A DNA stretch of 64,000 nucleotides, from positions 2,542,001 to 2,606,000 of the forward strand of contig JARKIF010000007.1 in assembly GCA_029378245.1 (NCBI GenBank), read 5' to 3'. The notes under the pieces were generated by a model, which was given only the letters and a program-made list of their open reading frames with translations, was not told the origin of the DNA and ran no database searches. Positions 1 through 11,250 of the stretch are shown here, piece after piece. Position 1 is the stretch's first letter; every line of letters starts with the position of its first letter. The translations under genes and the position numbers were made by a program. The DNA is from Roridomyces roridus. Lineage: Eukaryota > Basidiomycota > Agaricomycetes > Agaricales > Mycenaceae.

Positions 1-2592
1 GGTATGCCTTTGATGTCCGCTTCAAACACCTGGGTAACCTAAAGGACCTCACCCAGTGCATAGTAAACTTTGAAGCTGCATTGTCTCTCACTCCAGATGG
101 CCATGCAGACAAGCCAGGGATATTGGACAACCTAGGGTGTGCCCTTGATAACCGCTTTAAACAACTGGGTGATCCAAAGGACCTTGAGCAGGGTATACTA
201 AAATGTGAAGCTGCAGTGGCTCTCACTCCAGATGGTCATCCTGACAAGCCAAAAAGATTGAACAACCTCAGCACTTCCTTCTTCAGTCGCTTTGAGCGTT
301 TTAATGAGCTCAGCAGCCTCAACCAGTCCTTGATGAGACTTCAAGCTGCAGTAGCCCTAACTCCAAATGATCATTTAGACAAGCCAATGAGAATGAGCAA
401 CCTTGGAAATGCACTGCACAGGCGGTTCAAAGAAGTTGGAGATCTTTCTGACCTCAACCAAGCCATTGCGCAGACAGCCGCTGCTGTTAACCTTACTCCA
501 GATACCCTGCCAGACAAAGGATCCCTTTTGAGGAACCTAGGAATGGCATTGTCATCTCGCTTTCAACAATCTGGAGATCTCAGAGATCTTGACCAGGCTC
601 TGGAGAAGGAGAAAGCGGCTGTGGCTGTAACACCTGATGATAATCCAGTCAAGCCAACAATGCTGAACAACCTTGGAGGATCACTTCTCCTCCGCTTCAA
701 ACTCGTTGAGGATCCCAGTGACTTTGATCAGTGTCTGTTGGCATTTAAGACTGCTGTGAGTCTCATTCCAGATGACCATCCAGCCAGGCTTGTTCTGTTG
801 AAGAACCTCGGAAATGTTCACCTCTACCGGTTTCATAAATATAATGAAACCACAGAGTTAAAGCTGGCCCTTCAGTTCTATGAAACAGTGGCTTCATCTG
901 CCGTAGGAAATCCCAAAGTCAAATATATAGCAGCAGTGGCCTGGGCACATAATGCTCCTGCATCAGATCCCTCCTCAATCTTCCAAGCATATGACACTGC
1001 CATTATGTAATATGATGCCTGAGGTGGCTTCATTAGGACTTTCAATCCCTGATCGACAGCGTGAATTACAAATTGCAGGTGCTGTTGTGCGAAATGCTGC
1101 TTCTGCTGCAATTTCAGCTAAGAGATATCAGAAAGCAGTGGAATGGCTTGAGCAGGGACGCTCTGTTATTTGGGGACAGCTTCTCAAGCTACGCAGCCCT
1201 GTGGATGATCTGAGAATTGTCAATGCCTTTCTGGCAGATGAACTCATCCGACTTTCTGCTTTGTTAGAGGTAGCAGGCACTCAAAATGATGGCAACGAGG
1301 ATATCACTCAGCTACAGCCACTTCCCAGTACTCAGAACTACCATGCTCTTGCTGTTCAAAGGACAAAGATCCTACACCAAATCAGACAGCTGCCTAGCTT
1401 TGAGAGGTTCTTATTACCAATACCATTTTCGGAGTTTTCTCAGGCAGCGAAAGAAGGCCCTGTGGTTGTTTTAAATGTTAGTGACGATAGATTTGATGCC
1501 CTAGCCCTTCTACCTGGCTGCACAGACAATGTGGTGCATATCCCGCTACCGGGGCTTTCGCTGCATGAAGCAGAAAGCCTAGCTGCTTCTCTGGCATCGG
1601 TTGTAGGTCATTTTGGCCGAACTGACAGGCTTGATGGATCTAGAGAAAATCAACTGACACCCAATGATACTTTTCGCCATGTTTTATCCGAGCTCTGGTT
1701 AAAAGTTGTCCAACCTGTGTTGAAAGGAATTGGCATTAATGTAAGCTTCTCCAGTGCATTCACATGTATCCTTGATAATTCAATTTTGTGGTAGAATCCT
1801 AGTACTCATAATCTGGGACGTATGTGGTGGTGTCCAACTGGCCCACTTGCACTTCTTCCCATACATGCAGCAGGGATTTATGATAAAAACCAAAATGTTG
1901 GCTCCAGATTATCTGACTTTGTGGTGTCATCCTATACACCATCATTGACATCACTGATTTATGGCCAATCAAAAAAAGAAATGAATTCAAGACTTCAACT
2001 TCTTGCAGTCACACAACCATCTGCAGAGAAACAATGCTATATTCCGGGGACAAAAGAAGAGGTTGTATTGATCAAGAAGGAAGCCGCAGGCAAACTCCCT
2101 ATTCAATGGTTGAATGAAGACATGGCAACAATTGATGCCGTTAAAGAGGGCATGAAGCAGTCCACATGGGTCCACTTTGCCTGTCATGGGTTGCAGAGTA
2201 GAAACCCCATTGAAAGTGGCCTCCTGCTGGCAGGCAGTTCCCGTTTGACACTTCTAAACATTATCAAGTTATCTCTCAGCAATGTTGAACTGGCCTTTTT
2301 GTCCGCCTGTCAAACAGCAACCGACTTTGAACTTGAAGACGAATCACTTCATCTTGCTGCTGGACTGCTAATTGCAGGATACCGTGGTGTTATTGCAACA
2401 TTGTGGGCTATCAGGGACAATGATGCCCCACAGGTTGCTGCTGATGTATATGCCCACTTGTTGGCTGCATCACCACCAGATGCATCCAGGGCTGCCCAGG
2501 GCTTGCATATTGCTGTTAGGAGGCTTCAGGAGCAACTGGGTGCCAATGAATCATTTTTGTACTGGGTTCCTTATGTACATTTTGGTGTGTAA
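1..2592 (+). CDS. TPR-CHAT domain protein, 5'-partial, with one frameshift
   Basis: The frame is open from base 3, so the gene starts upstream of the window. The first part (to about 1008) holds repeated units of roughly 45 residues of the form 'LTPDGHPDKP..LNNLG..L..RF', which are tetratricopeptide-like repeats. A second part follows in another frame, then an intron at 1741-1794 (GTAAGC...TAG, phase 0), then the C-terminal CHAT domain. The caspase-like dyad is visible as FACHG (His) and LSACQTA (Cys), followed by the usual GYRGVIATLWAI segment. CHAT domains are clan CD cysteine-peptidase folds; large TPR-CHAT families are common in mushrooms and mostly unstudied. The switch from AYDTAIM to MMPEVASLGL at 1007-1012 needs one extra base and no GT-AG intron fits, so this is a frameshift: a pseudogene or a sequence error. 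Stop is TAA at 2590-2592. Domain call is confident; integrity is not. Confidence 0.88.
1741..1794 (+). other. Intron of the TPR-CHAT gene
   Basis: A 54-nt phase-0 intron with GTAAGC donor and TAG acceptor. Removing it joins VVQPVLKGIGIN to NPSTHNLGRMWWCPTGPLA, which is the expected sequence order at the start of the CHAT domain. Confidence 0.85.
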
Positions 2593-2643
2593 AGATATCA
2601 TTACGTAGTGCGTTTCTCTCGTTCAATTCTCGTTGTTACTGTA

Positions 2644-2882
2644 CTATTACGACCATTTATTCAAGTTCACTGGATAAGAAGTTCACTGAGCGGCCATCAG
2701 ATCAAATTGCCATATATGGTCTGATTATATCAGTCGGATCACGCATCTCGTCAATAATTGACGGGAAATCACAGTTTTGCGAGCTGCCGAGCCCCAAATT
2801 TCGGTCGTTACCCATCACCGGTTGAAATTCATTCATTTCACAGGCGGCCGTCACCCGTCACCTGAACAAATGGTCGTAATAC
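2644..2882. mobile_element. Short inverted-repeat element (MITE), TA-flanked
   Basis: The ends are inverted copies of TATTACGACCATTT(A/G)TTCA. The element is flanked by TA on both sides (2642-2643 and 2883-2884), as expected for a Tc1/mariner-type non-autonomous element of about 239 bp. It has no coding capacity. The family name is an inference from the TA flanks. Confidence 0.55.
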
Positions 2883-2904
2883 TAATAGTACAGTCTGTAC
2901 CTTT

Positions 2905-3237
2905 TTATTGGATCTGCATACCGTCGGCAATCTTCATTCCCTCTGGCCTGTCCATGGTCCGGCTACGTCCTGTTTTAACGTTTCCCAAAGTCATATGATC
3001 GAATTCATCTACCTCATCACCGGGCCCTTTCTCAATCACGCCGGCAGTGACCGTGCGGAATACCTGCTCCAGCAGCCCGGTGCCCATTTCAGAGTCCAGA
3101 CACCTCCATTTGTTGATGTCGCCGGATTGTCCCTGCTTGCACAAGAATGCGGTACCGCTCTTGGGCTGGGCCAAGTTTGAACGCAGCCACTGCACATACA
3201 TATACTCGAGAGTCGAAGATGCCAATGAAACGCTCAT
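2905..3237 (-). other. Unassigned 110-codon open frame
   Basis: An open frame antisense to two other open frames over the same bases. The composition looks protein-like (EYMYVQWLRSNLAQ, GDEVDEFDHMTLGN), but no family was recognised, there is no clear start context, and the flanks to 3468 hold nothing else identifiable. It may be a gene remnant. Low confidence that it is expressed. Confidence 0.2.
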
Positions 3238-3468
3238 TGAAGCCGCTCAAATTCCAATCCCCCGCTGCCGTAATGGGGTAGGTATACTACGGTGTGTCGT
3301 CCCAGTCGGTCATTGTGCAGACGGGTTGGGTTGATTGTCAGACTCGGACGGCGCTGGAGAAATTGAATTTGTTCATACAGAATGTAAACTAGCAGGGATA
3401 CATACTTTTTGTCCCGAGGTCTAGGTCGTCTCGAGTGGTATTAGTGTAATAAATGCTCACTCATCTCA

Positions 3469-3635
3469 TTAAGATGTCGTCCCCTCCAACTCTTTCTTCG
3501 CCACCACCGTCTCATCCACCCCCTCCCGATCTCCCTCCCTCCTCCGCTCATCCGTACCCACAGGCCCGACTCCGCGGAGGAACACGATAGCGAGTAGCGT
3601 GCCTGGAATCAAGGTCAAGTTTAGCAACGGAAAGG

Positions 3636-3673
<38 letters not shown>

Positions 3674-5596
3674 GGACGTACAGAACATGGCAAACCCAAA
3701 CGCAGTCCACTGCGCGGCTTTGTACGCTTCCAGCGGCGCCCCATCCTGCCCACCCCCACTCGCACTCGCACTGGCGATCGAATCGAACGGGATCGTGGAT
3801 ATAGCTAGTCCGAAAGCTGTACCGACCTGCGTCCATATCATTCAGTTCAGTTCATCATTGATGACACTAGAGTAGAGGGAGGGGGAAGCGATTGAGAACC
3901 AGATATCACTCACCTGAGTCAACGTCTGAAACACCCCCCCAGCCAGACTCTGCTCGTGCGGGAGGCACACTTTTGCTACGAATAGCGTGCCAGAGGCAAA
4001 CACAAAGTCGGCACCGCATACGGAGACGATCGCAGATGGGAAGCCGTAGGCCCAGTACGGTGCCGAGGGTTGGATTATTGCGAATAGGAGCCCGGCGAGG
4101 CCTGTTAGTAGGGTTCCGGATGCTTTCAAGTGTGCGATAGTGAGTGAGTGATGATGGGACTAGCGATGAGATGAAGGGGCGTACAGATTAGAACGACGAG
4201 AGGCATCCGGTTGACGACGAGCATGACAAAGACGTTGCACGCCAGTCCTGCTATTGTCATTGGGAGGAAACGGATGGCGGTGTGCACGGGCGACATGTGC
4301 AGGTAACTCTCGTAGTACAACTACGTGGTGGTTGAGTAAAGCCGCTTTTGACCGGAAGATGAACAAACTTGGGCCCAAAAGTACCATGTAAGGAAGCTCG
4401 ACCACTGGAGGAACGCGATGACTTGCACCACTGCGAACCTGCCCTTTGCGCGTGTCCACATGCTTAGTTTCATGAGTGGTGGAGGGCGGCGGTTGTCCGG
4501 TGCGGACTGGCTCTTCTCGAGATGATATTGCCATGCAATAAATAAGGCTATGAAGAGGACGCCGATGATCAGCAGGGCGAGGATGTCTGGGGAGAACTTC
4601 AGCGGAGAAAATAGGATGAACACCTACACCCGGTTTTCCAGCCGTTGCTCGCCAAGGAGCCTTGACTGAGGACGAACACGACAAACACGAGACCGACGGT
4701 GACGAGGAACGCGCCTAGCCAATCCACTCGTTTGTCAGGTTCCGTGCTCGGGTGGTCGGCTTCGATGAGGAGGAGACCGCCGATCGCGCAGAGGAATGAC
4801 AAGCCGGCGAGGAGGTAGAAAGATGACCGCCATGTGGATCTGAGGACGTCAAGACAAGGACAGAGTCATTCAATTTGAGAAACGCACTTTGTATACTGCG
4901 TGAGCACTGCCCCGATTTGTGTCCCGAGCGCACCACCGACGGGTGCGCCAGCCGAGAACGTCGCAAAGGCAGCTGAACGAGCTCGGGATGGTGGGAACGC
5001 GTGGGCGAGGATTCCTAGCTGGTAACCATTAGCGAATACTTATCTCCCGGGAATAAACTGTAGACGCACGCAGGCCGGGATGAATGCAGCTGCGCCCAAG
5101 CCTTGGAGTCCCCGTAGCACGAACAGCGTAGTTATATTCTGGGCAAAACCGCACCCGAGATGCAGGATTCCCAGGTAAATCGTTCCGCCGACGTACATCT
5201 TCTTGCGCCCGTATAAATCGGCCAGGCGGCCGAACAGGAGGAGGAAACAGCCCTAAGCGCAAGAAGGTATGTATGTACGTAAGCGTCATGGAGAATTTGA
5301 GGTGTCAAGATGACGCACGGAGGACAGAGAAAAAGCGGAGACGAGCCATTGGAGGAGTTCTTCGGGGACAGATAGATCAGCTCCGATGACGGGAAAAAAT
5401 ATGGAGAGGCCCGCAGTCGAAGCAGTCTATGTTGGCGTCATGAGAATTGACTGGTCTGCAGGAGGTGCGTACTTACATTCAAGATCATGGCCAACGTGCA
5501 TGTGAGGACGAGGAGGACTGACTTCCACGTTGGTCGTTGAGGGTCCTCAGTCGTTGGACTGGGAGGTCCATCGTCAAGCTCCCCGGGGCTCCCCAT
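3469..5596 (-). CDS. MFS drug:H+ antiporter-type transporter (DHA2-like), 10 exons
   Basis: A plasma-membrane type major facilitator. Exons (high to low): 5477-5596, 5319-5426, 5070-5252, 4888-5018, 4628-4839, 4369-4586, 4185-4320, 3914-4122, 3682-3826, 3469-3602. All nine introns are GT-AG with consistent phases, giving 531 aa. The start MGSPGELDDG begins a short polar N-terminus before the first TM helix. The loop-2 signature GRLADLYGRKKM and the helix-4/5 pattern LRGLQGLGAAAFIPA followed by GAPVGGALGTQIGA are typical of multidrug exporters. The remaining helices (FYLLAGLSFLCAIGGLLLI, ILALLIIGVLFIALFIAW and later ones) fit a 14-TM layout. The C-terminus is charged (ERRREGDREG). Intron 9 (3603-3681) carries a TTTC microsatellite. 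Being next to the SnoaL/A-domain/oxygenase genes, it is a plausible exporter of their product; that role is inferred. Confidence 0.93.
3631..3675. repeat. (GAAA)n microsatellite
   Basis: A run of about ten GAAA units on the + strand inside the last intron of the MFS gene. On the coding strand it is a pyrimidine tract between donor and acceptor. Confidence 0.9.
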
Positions 5597-5779
5597 GGTG
5601 AGGTGAGGGAGAAGAAGAAAGATGCGGGATATCAAATTTGGCCGCCGCTTGAATGCCGGCCCACCGGGGAAGAAGATGTGCGGACTCGGAGATCGACGGC
5701 CGCGGCCCAGGCACGTGTCCGGCAAAATTGCACCGGCCACGTTTGGGCCACGTGCCAGATGACAACTTGCTCTTTTCTA

Positions 5780-7070
5780 CAGTGATGGCCTAGGGGGGAT
5801 AGGGCCCTACGCGATAGGGCCTATCCACGCCCTAAAATAGGGCCCTACAGGTCACGACCTTCAGCGGTAGGCCCTACCTAGGCCCTATTGATACCATCAA
5901 AACCGGATCAAACGCCGCCGAGGCCTCGTCACCTCCTCCGATGGGGCTCTGGGCACACGGACATGGTCTGCAAGTTCAGGGAGCCCATCCATGTCCATGG
6001 AAAGCTGAAAGATTGAAGAGTGCTGAGGAAATGAACCAACCAAGAACCCACCACTGGTGTTTGGTGGGTGTTCGGAGTATTTCCTTTTTTGGAAATAGGG
6101 CCTATGCTGGAGGCACTCAACGAATTCCGCCGATACCCCTATACCCGAATGGGACAGGCACCGCCTCGCTGATGGCGGCATCTTCTCGGCACCTATGTCT
6201 GCCATCACCGTGCCGCAAAGTGTGTGGTGCCAAACACCAGCCTCCCTTCCTCTCCCATTACCTCCCTCGCGCGTATCTCGATCCCGCCAAATGTCGGCCT
6301 CGACATCAACCTCGCCAATGCCCGAGCATGTCGCCTCGCCGGCCGACCTCGCCCAGGGTAGTCAGGCCTCAACGTGAAGCCGATGGTAGGTGTGGATTGG
6401 TCGCACTGGTACCGCGCCGGTGCGTTACCTCGACTATCTGACTGCCACTCGCTCTAACACCAATTCAGCATGTAGTAGCTACCACGCCATTCGATCGGAG
6501 GCTCATATTCGACGCCAGCGAGCCGCGTCTTTGCCCAAACGAGTCGGAACGACTGTCAGCCGCCCTGCTCGCTCTTCCCTTTCCCCTTCGCCTGCTCCCC
6601 GGCCCTTCCGTCCTCCCCCCGGGGCCCCACCACCGTGCTTCGCATCGTCCTTGCTACTCCTGTCACCCTCTCACCTCGACGCTCGACCCCACTATCCAAA
6701 CGGACGGACGACTTGCAAGTGCATCATGGACTCGTACTGTACTGCTGTACTACAGTCGTGTCGATGGAAGCGTGGCGTTGGGCGTAGTTAGTATTAACTT
6801 AGTAATGGCTACGGGTTTCGTGTCTGCACCGTGTTTCGCCCATAACATTCTGATTCAAATCGGCGAGTGTTCTGAGACGGACTTGGGTTTTGTGTGGTTG
6901 AAGCGGCAGCCCGGCACATCAATTGTCTGCCGTGGCTCGCCCGATCACTGAGGCGGTGTCGATCCCAAAAGGGTATAGGGGCGTCGGCGGAATGTAAGCA
7001 AGTTGCTGGAGGCCCTAATAGGCCCTATCGGTCGGCGGGGGTCGAAATAGGGCCCCTATGGCCATCACTG
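5780..7070. mobile_element. Non-autonomous hAT element with 8-bp TSD
   Basis: The ends are CAGTGATGGCC and its inverse GGCCATCACTG. The flanks are the exact 8-bp duplication CTTTTCTA (5772-5779 and 7071-7078). The subterminal regions carry repeated (A)TAGGGCC(C)TA motifs. A second long inverted pair lies further in (about 6110-6172 against 6950-7013, both containing an ATTCCGCCGA-type core), so the left arm seems to have gained about 250 bp relative to the right. The 6180-6900 interior is proline-rich in translation with no recognisable gene. The 8-bp TSD and CAGTG terminus fit hAT; no transposase is present. Confidence 0.9.
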
Positions 7071-7078
7071 CTTTTCTA

Positions 7079-7919
7079 AGTTTTCTTTCATCCAGACAAA
7101 TCCGAGAGCAAACTCGGTGACTCTGTCCATATACGAGCTCAAATTTTTGGAGCAATACTTACTCGCTCGCCACTAGCCAGTGGCTCATGGACTTTTGCCG
7201 CCAGCACTGATCAGCTGCCGAACAGTGCCGATCTATCGATTTGAATTTTTCTCACTGTCGGCCATCTCTCCGAATCCGGTCCTCTGGACTCCGATGGTCC
7301 ATGGAGCTGCAGCATGTACTCGCTGGCGACCAGCCCAGCCTGAGGGCCAGGAATCCCGAAGAGAACCCTCGATGACTGCAAGGCTGCACAACGCCTCTTG
7401 ATGCACAATGATTAATTACTCGCCACCGCTTTACACTACTTACCGCCAGCTGCCTTGCCTTTCCTGGTCATTGCTCGGGCCAACATCCGGGACTTGCAAA
7501 CGCGCTCAACCGAAATTGCTGGGGAAGACTCGTCCAGACCCACACATATTACTCTTGAGTCTTGTCATCGAAACATCGCAGTGCGTGTCGAATGTGGCTA
7601 TCCAGATATCCTCCCCAAGACGTACGAGCGAGTATAGTACACCGGCAAAGCAATCGGGACGCATCCTGTAGACAACCTCAAGAGCACGGTGATAGTCCTC
7701 ACAGTCTACCACCCGCGGCTCGAACGCAACTTCCTTCGCTGCAACGGGTATAAATTCGAAACTGGATACACATATGTACTGTTCAATACAAGACAAGATA
7801 CCTCCCTCGAAACACCTTCACTTCGGGCGCTCAGCGCACCTGAAATATAATCAGTATCAATCCGCACAAACGGAGATCCAAATTTCACGCACCAGCTCTT
7901 CAATAATCCTTCCTCCTCG
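7079..7919. other. Intergenic, nothing recognised
   Basis: Short frames on both strands overlap each other and none resembles a known family or has a convincing start. No repeats with clear ends were seen. Confidence 0.5.
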
Positions 7920-8837
7920 TCAATCCTCCTTCACCGGACTCTCCATGGAATCCACTTGACCATCCATCTCTGCACCACGCAAAGCAACAAGACTCAACGC
8001 CCCCAAAACGACCTCCCACGCAAGCCAAATCGCGTCCCACATCGCATCCCCATGATCGTCCCCACCGATTTCGAGCCCACACACCGTCCTCCACACATCG
8101 TGTACGCGCTCCGCGCATTGCAGGAGATCGCGTGGGGAGGGATAGGCGGAACGGAGGAGGTGTGCGAGACGTAGGCGTCCGGGGGCTTCTGCAGCCATCT
8201 TGATTGACTCAGCCGTGAATGTGAGTGGTGGGAGGAGCGTGGAGAGGAGCGAGTCGGCGCTGTGGGTGTACATGAACGATCGGATGGCGAGGAAGGCTGG
8301 GATGGAGGGCAGGGTGATGGGTACGAGCGGGAGGACGAGGGGTTCCCGCTGCTGGACATCGCCGTCAACGTCTGGCGAGACGGGTGTGGGCTGTAGAATG
8401 GGGGCGGTGCTGTGGGCGCCAAAGACAGCTCCGTGGATGGGGATAAGCGTGATGGTTGTGGGCGCCTCTGAGTCGGAGTTACTGTTACTGACTACGGGCT
8501 CGACGGCTGCGAGGATGTGTGTCGGGTGAAACGTGTCCACCGAGATGGGTACATCGACGCTGATTGAAGACGGGAGTGGCGAGGTGGCGTCGACGGAGAG
8601 GGTGGGTGGCAGGAGGGAGGAGACGTCGCGTAGCCCGCGCAACAGTGATTCTGCGCACAAGACGAGCTGCATTTGGATGAAAGGCAGCGGGTACTCGGCG
8701 AGCCCCGGATCGAAGACGTCGAGACCTGCCCGTGTACGCTCGGGAGGGGCGCTAGGAGGACGGGGCAGCGTCCTAGGCAGCTGGATCGTCGCTTGAAGCG
8801 ACGGTGGTGGCACGGGAGGGTGATAAGGGTGGGTCAT
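7920..8837 (-). CDS. Clp1-like (clampless-type) protein, single exon
   Basis: A single uninterrupted frame of 305 codons. I chose the internal start MTHPYHPPVPPPSLQ because a TATA-like GAATATAATG (about 8876-8885) lies 40 nt upstream, inside the longer open frame. Low-complexity proline/serine segments alternate with hydrophobic conserved blocks: LDVFDPGLAEYPLPFI, SIPAFLAIRSFMYTHSADSL and, near the C-terminus, DAMWDAIWLAWEVVLGALSL. The last block and the 'YTHSADSLL' block resemble Clp1-family proteins, named from the Coprinopsis gene needed for clamp-cell formation. That assignment is from memory of the family pattern and is moderate. No catalytic motif is seen. It lies between the transporter and the SnoaL genes. 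Confidence 0.6.
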   Translation of the reverse strand: MTHPYHPPVPPPSLQATIQLPRTLPRPPSAPPERTRAGLDVFDPGLAEYPLPFIQMQLVLCAESLLRGLRDVSSLLPPTLSVDATSPLPSSISVDVPISVDTFHPTHILAAVEPVVSNSNSDSEAPTTITLIPIHGAVFGAHSTAPILQPTPVSPDVDGDVQQREPLVLPLVPITLPSIPAFLAIRSFMYTHSADSLLSTLLPPLTFTAESIKMAAEAPGRLRLAHLLRSAYPSPRDLLQCAERVHDVWRTVCGLEIGGDDHGDAMWDAIWLAWEVVLGALSLVALRGAEMDGQVDSMESPVKED

Positions 8838-9764
8838 GGTGGAAGTAAACTGAGAGGAGATTGTGGGCCCGCGCATTATATTCCCAAATCCCAGAGAGAA
8901 ACCCTTTTTTAGCAGCTTGTACTGTGTCCGAGTCACCTTTCAAGAATGGAAGGCTGAAGCGGCGTCTGCGTCATTGCTGTTGAATTGTTCCCTTGGCCCT
9001 TGATGTAGCGTCGAATAGGCTCGTGCAGGAGACCTGCGTTGCCCTACATTGACGACTGCATCGTGGAGGCTCTGGGTAAAACCCGCCTTTGCCGAAGACG
9101 GCCCTGAACAAACGAGGATGTGAGATCTCCGAGCTGGCGCTAATCAGTGCGCCACGCAGAAGCGCAGCCGTAATTACATCGCCTTTCACTGCGATCTGTA
9201 ACAAGGCCCATTCGGCGGTCGAGGCACTCCTTTGTTCCTTTGCTGCATTGCAAGACCGGCGAGTGAGCGGAGAAAGAGAGAATGGCCGCTGATCGGCTTC
9301 GGATCAGTGCATCTTATCTAGAACATTCATCTCGACTTCGTGGTCCACTTCCTCTCATTTGGCTTGGCCAGCTCTTGCTTCCCCGGTCTCAGCCACTCGC
9401 AATGGACACAAATCTGCTGTGGTCCCAAGATATACATACGTCGTTGACGACGGTTGTGACCATCCCATTGGGCGACCTTGTGCTCTATTCTCTGTGGCGC
9501 TGCGACGACAATTATGGGTCAATCCTTTGTTCTTACTTGATTCAGACACCCCCGCCCGCAAACCATAAGTATACCCCCTTTGGGCATAACATCCACCCGC
9601 AAGTCGACATTTAACTCTCAGGCAATCTCAGGGGCCCCTGGCTTTCTGGCTTTCTCAATTCCAAATACCGAGCGCAAACGGGGAGCAAATTATTCAGGAA
9701 GTTTGGATACTTTCGCGTACTCAGCTCCAGTCTTCAAGCCCGAATCTGCCCGCACCTCAACGGC
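8838..9764. other. Intergenic, nothing recognised
   Basis: Contains the promoter of the Clp1-like gene (TATA-like about 8876-8885) and, at its right end, the promoter of the first SnoaL-like gene. Short frames in between have no recognisable content. Confidence 0.5.
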
Positions 9765-9772
9765 TATATAAG
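9765..9772 (+). promoter_or_regulatory. TATA box of SnoaL-like gene 1
   Basis: TATATAAG lies 28-35 nt upstream of the start codon at 9800, implying a very short 5' UTR. Confidence 0.65.
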
Positions 9773-9799
9773 GGCGCTTTATCTTTGCGGCCACCCAGC

Positions 9800-10357
9800 A
9801 TGTCCTCCCCCGCCACCCAAATCCAAACGAAACAACTCGCAACCGCGCACGCCTTCCGCTCATACGTGAGCACCGTGAACCTCCCCGCCCTCTCAGCCAT
9901 CCTGTCTCCCGGCTTCTCGTACGAATTGTTCCCGGCTACGTTCGCTCGGGCGTGGCAGAAGGATAAGGAGGAGTTTTTGGCGCAGGTAAGGGGTAGTATT
10001 GATTTGTTTGAGAGTATGAAGGTGAGTGAGTCCCTTGCTGGGAGGGATCCGTTGCATATCTAACCGCTTGCAGCTTCTACCCCCTCTGGACGTCGTCCAG
10101 GGCGAAGACGTTGTTGTCTTTCACGTCAGTTCCATCCCTCCTTCCTCCCTCCTTTTAAATTTCTAAATCACTTGACGGCCCACTAACCGTGATCCCCCCA
10201 GCTGAAATCCGAAGGCACAGCTAAATCGGGGAAATCCTTCAACAACGAGTACATCTTCACCTTCCGCTTCGAAGGGGAGAGGATTCTGAGTATTAGGGAA
10301 TTTGTCGATTCGGGGTATGCTGCGGAGTGGTTTGCGGGGGCGGGGGAGGAGGTTTGA
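9800..10357 (+). CDS. SnoaL/NTF2-like fold protein, copy 1
   Basis: Three exons, 9800-10021, 10074-10124 and 10202-10357, coding 142 aa; the introns are phase 0 with GTGAGT/CAG and GTCAGT/CAG ends. The order is an N-terminal helix (QTKQLATAHAFRSYVST), the PGFSYELFPATF block, a middle strand LLPPLDVVQGEDVVVFH, then NNEYIFTFRFEGERILSI and REFVDSGYAAEWF. This is the SnoaL-like layout in which a small cone-shaped alpha+beta barrel binds a hydrophobic ligand; known members are polyketide cyclases, isomerases or hydrolases. The substrate cannot be read from sequence. It sits in tandem with copy 2 and next to an AMP-binding enzyme and an oxygenase, suggesting a role on the same product. Confidence 0.87.
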
Positions 10358-10617
10358 GGATATGTCGTTGGGTGAGGATTGGTGTTTGTATGCTCTCAAA
10401 TATTCTTTTTTTGGCAACGACGGCAACGACGACGACGACGACAAGCACATTACATCGCACAGTGCTGAAGGTTATCGCCCGATGGCTTTCGTCCTGGCAC
10501 GTACGCACCTAATTCGACATGCTACGTGTACATGTTCCCTCGGTAGAATATTCCATCGTCGACGAACGCCACCCCGACCGCGTTTACCAATCGCACTAAC
10601 TCCCTCCCTTCCACTCC

Positions 10618-10625
10618 TTATAAAG
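10618..10625 (+). promoter_or_regulatory. TATA box of SnoaL-like gene 2
   Basis: TTATAAAG lies about 47 nt upstream of the start codon at 10672. Confidence 0.5.
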
Positions 10626-10671
10626 CTGGGCTCCTCACACCAGGCACCGTGACGTCCATCTCCACCCCCTC

Positions 10672-11211
10672 ATGCAGATTCAACCATCCCTCGCCTCCAC
10701 GCAGCAACTCGAGATCGCCTACGCCTTCCTCGCTAGTTGTAGCACCTTCGACGCCGACGTCCTGGCTGATTCGCTGCCGGCTCAATTCACCCACGAGGTG
10801 TTCCCGGCTACGATAGATGTCACAGCCAAGAGGGATAAGGACAAGTTCCTGGCGCTCCTGAGGCTCAGCGGGACTTTCTTTGAGCGCTTCGAGGTATGTG
10901 GATGATTAGTTTTGATTCGCTAGTGCGCTGATATCTACATTGTCCCTGCCAGTTCGTAATACCTCCCCTGGATATCGTCCAAGGTCCAGACGTCGTCACT
11001 CTTCATGTAAATCACCTCTATCCAATGGTTTGAGTCACGCTAATTCAACCCCAACTAGCTCAAAGGAAATGGAACCATGCAGAAAACGGGAAAACCCTAC
11101 AATAACGAGTACATGCTCACATTCCGTTTCGAGGGGGAAAAGATTGTCAGTGTGAGGGAGTTTGTGGATTCCAAGTATACAGCGGAGAACTTTCCCGCCC
11201 CTGGTGTTTGA
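10672..11211 (+). CDS. SnoaL/NTF2-like fold protein, copy 2
   Basis: Three exons, 10672-10893, 10953-11006 and 11059-11211, coding 142 aa, with the same intron positions as copy 1. Shared blocks are FTHEVFPATI, FVIPPLDIVQGPDVVTLH, NNEYMLTFRFEGEKIVSV and REFVDSKYTAENF. The same first-exon length (74 codons) and intron placement show a tandem duplication. Divergence from copy 1 is considerable, mainly in the first 70 residues. The gene ends 40 bp from the 3' end of the convergent AMP-binding gene. Confidence 0.87.
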
Positions 11212-11250
11212 CATGCCATGATTTCGATCTCCATACTTAATGCATGGTAT

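Noticed and set aside
878..1111. Minus-strand and alternative frames within the TPR-CHAT gene
   Set aside because: They are shadows of a clearly conserved protein on the + strand.
10022..10030. An alternative donor (GTAAGG at 9986) in SnoaL-like gene 1
   Set aside because: Using it would remove a block conserved in length with the paralogues; the GTGAGT donor at 10022 gives the same exon length as copy 2.
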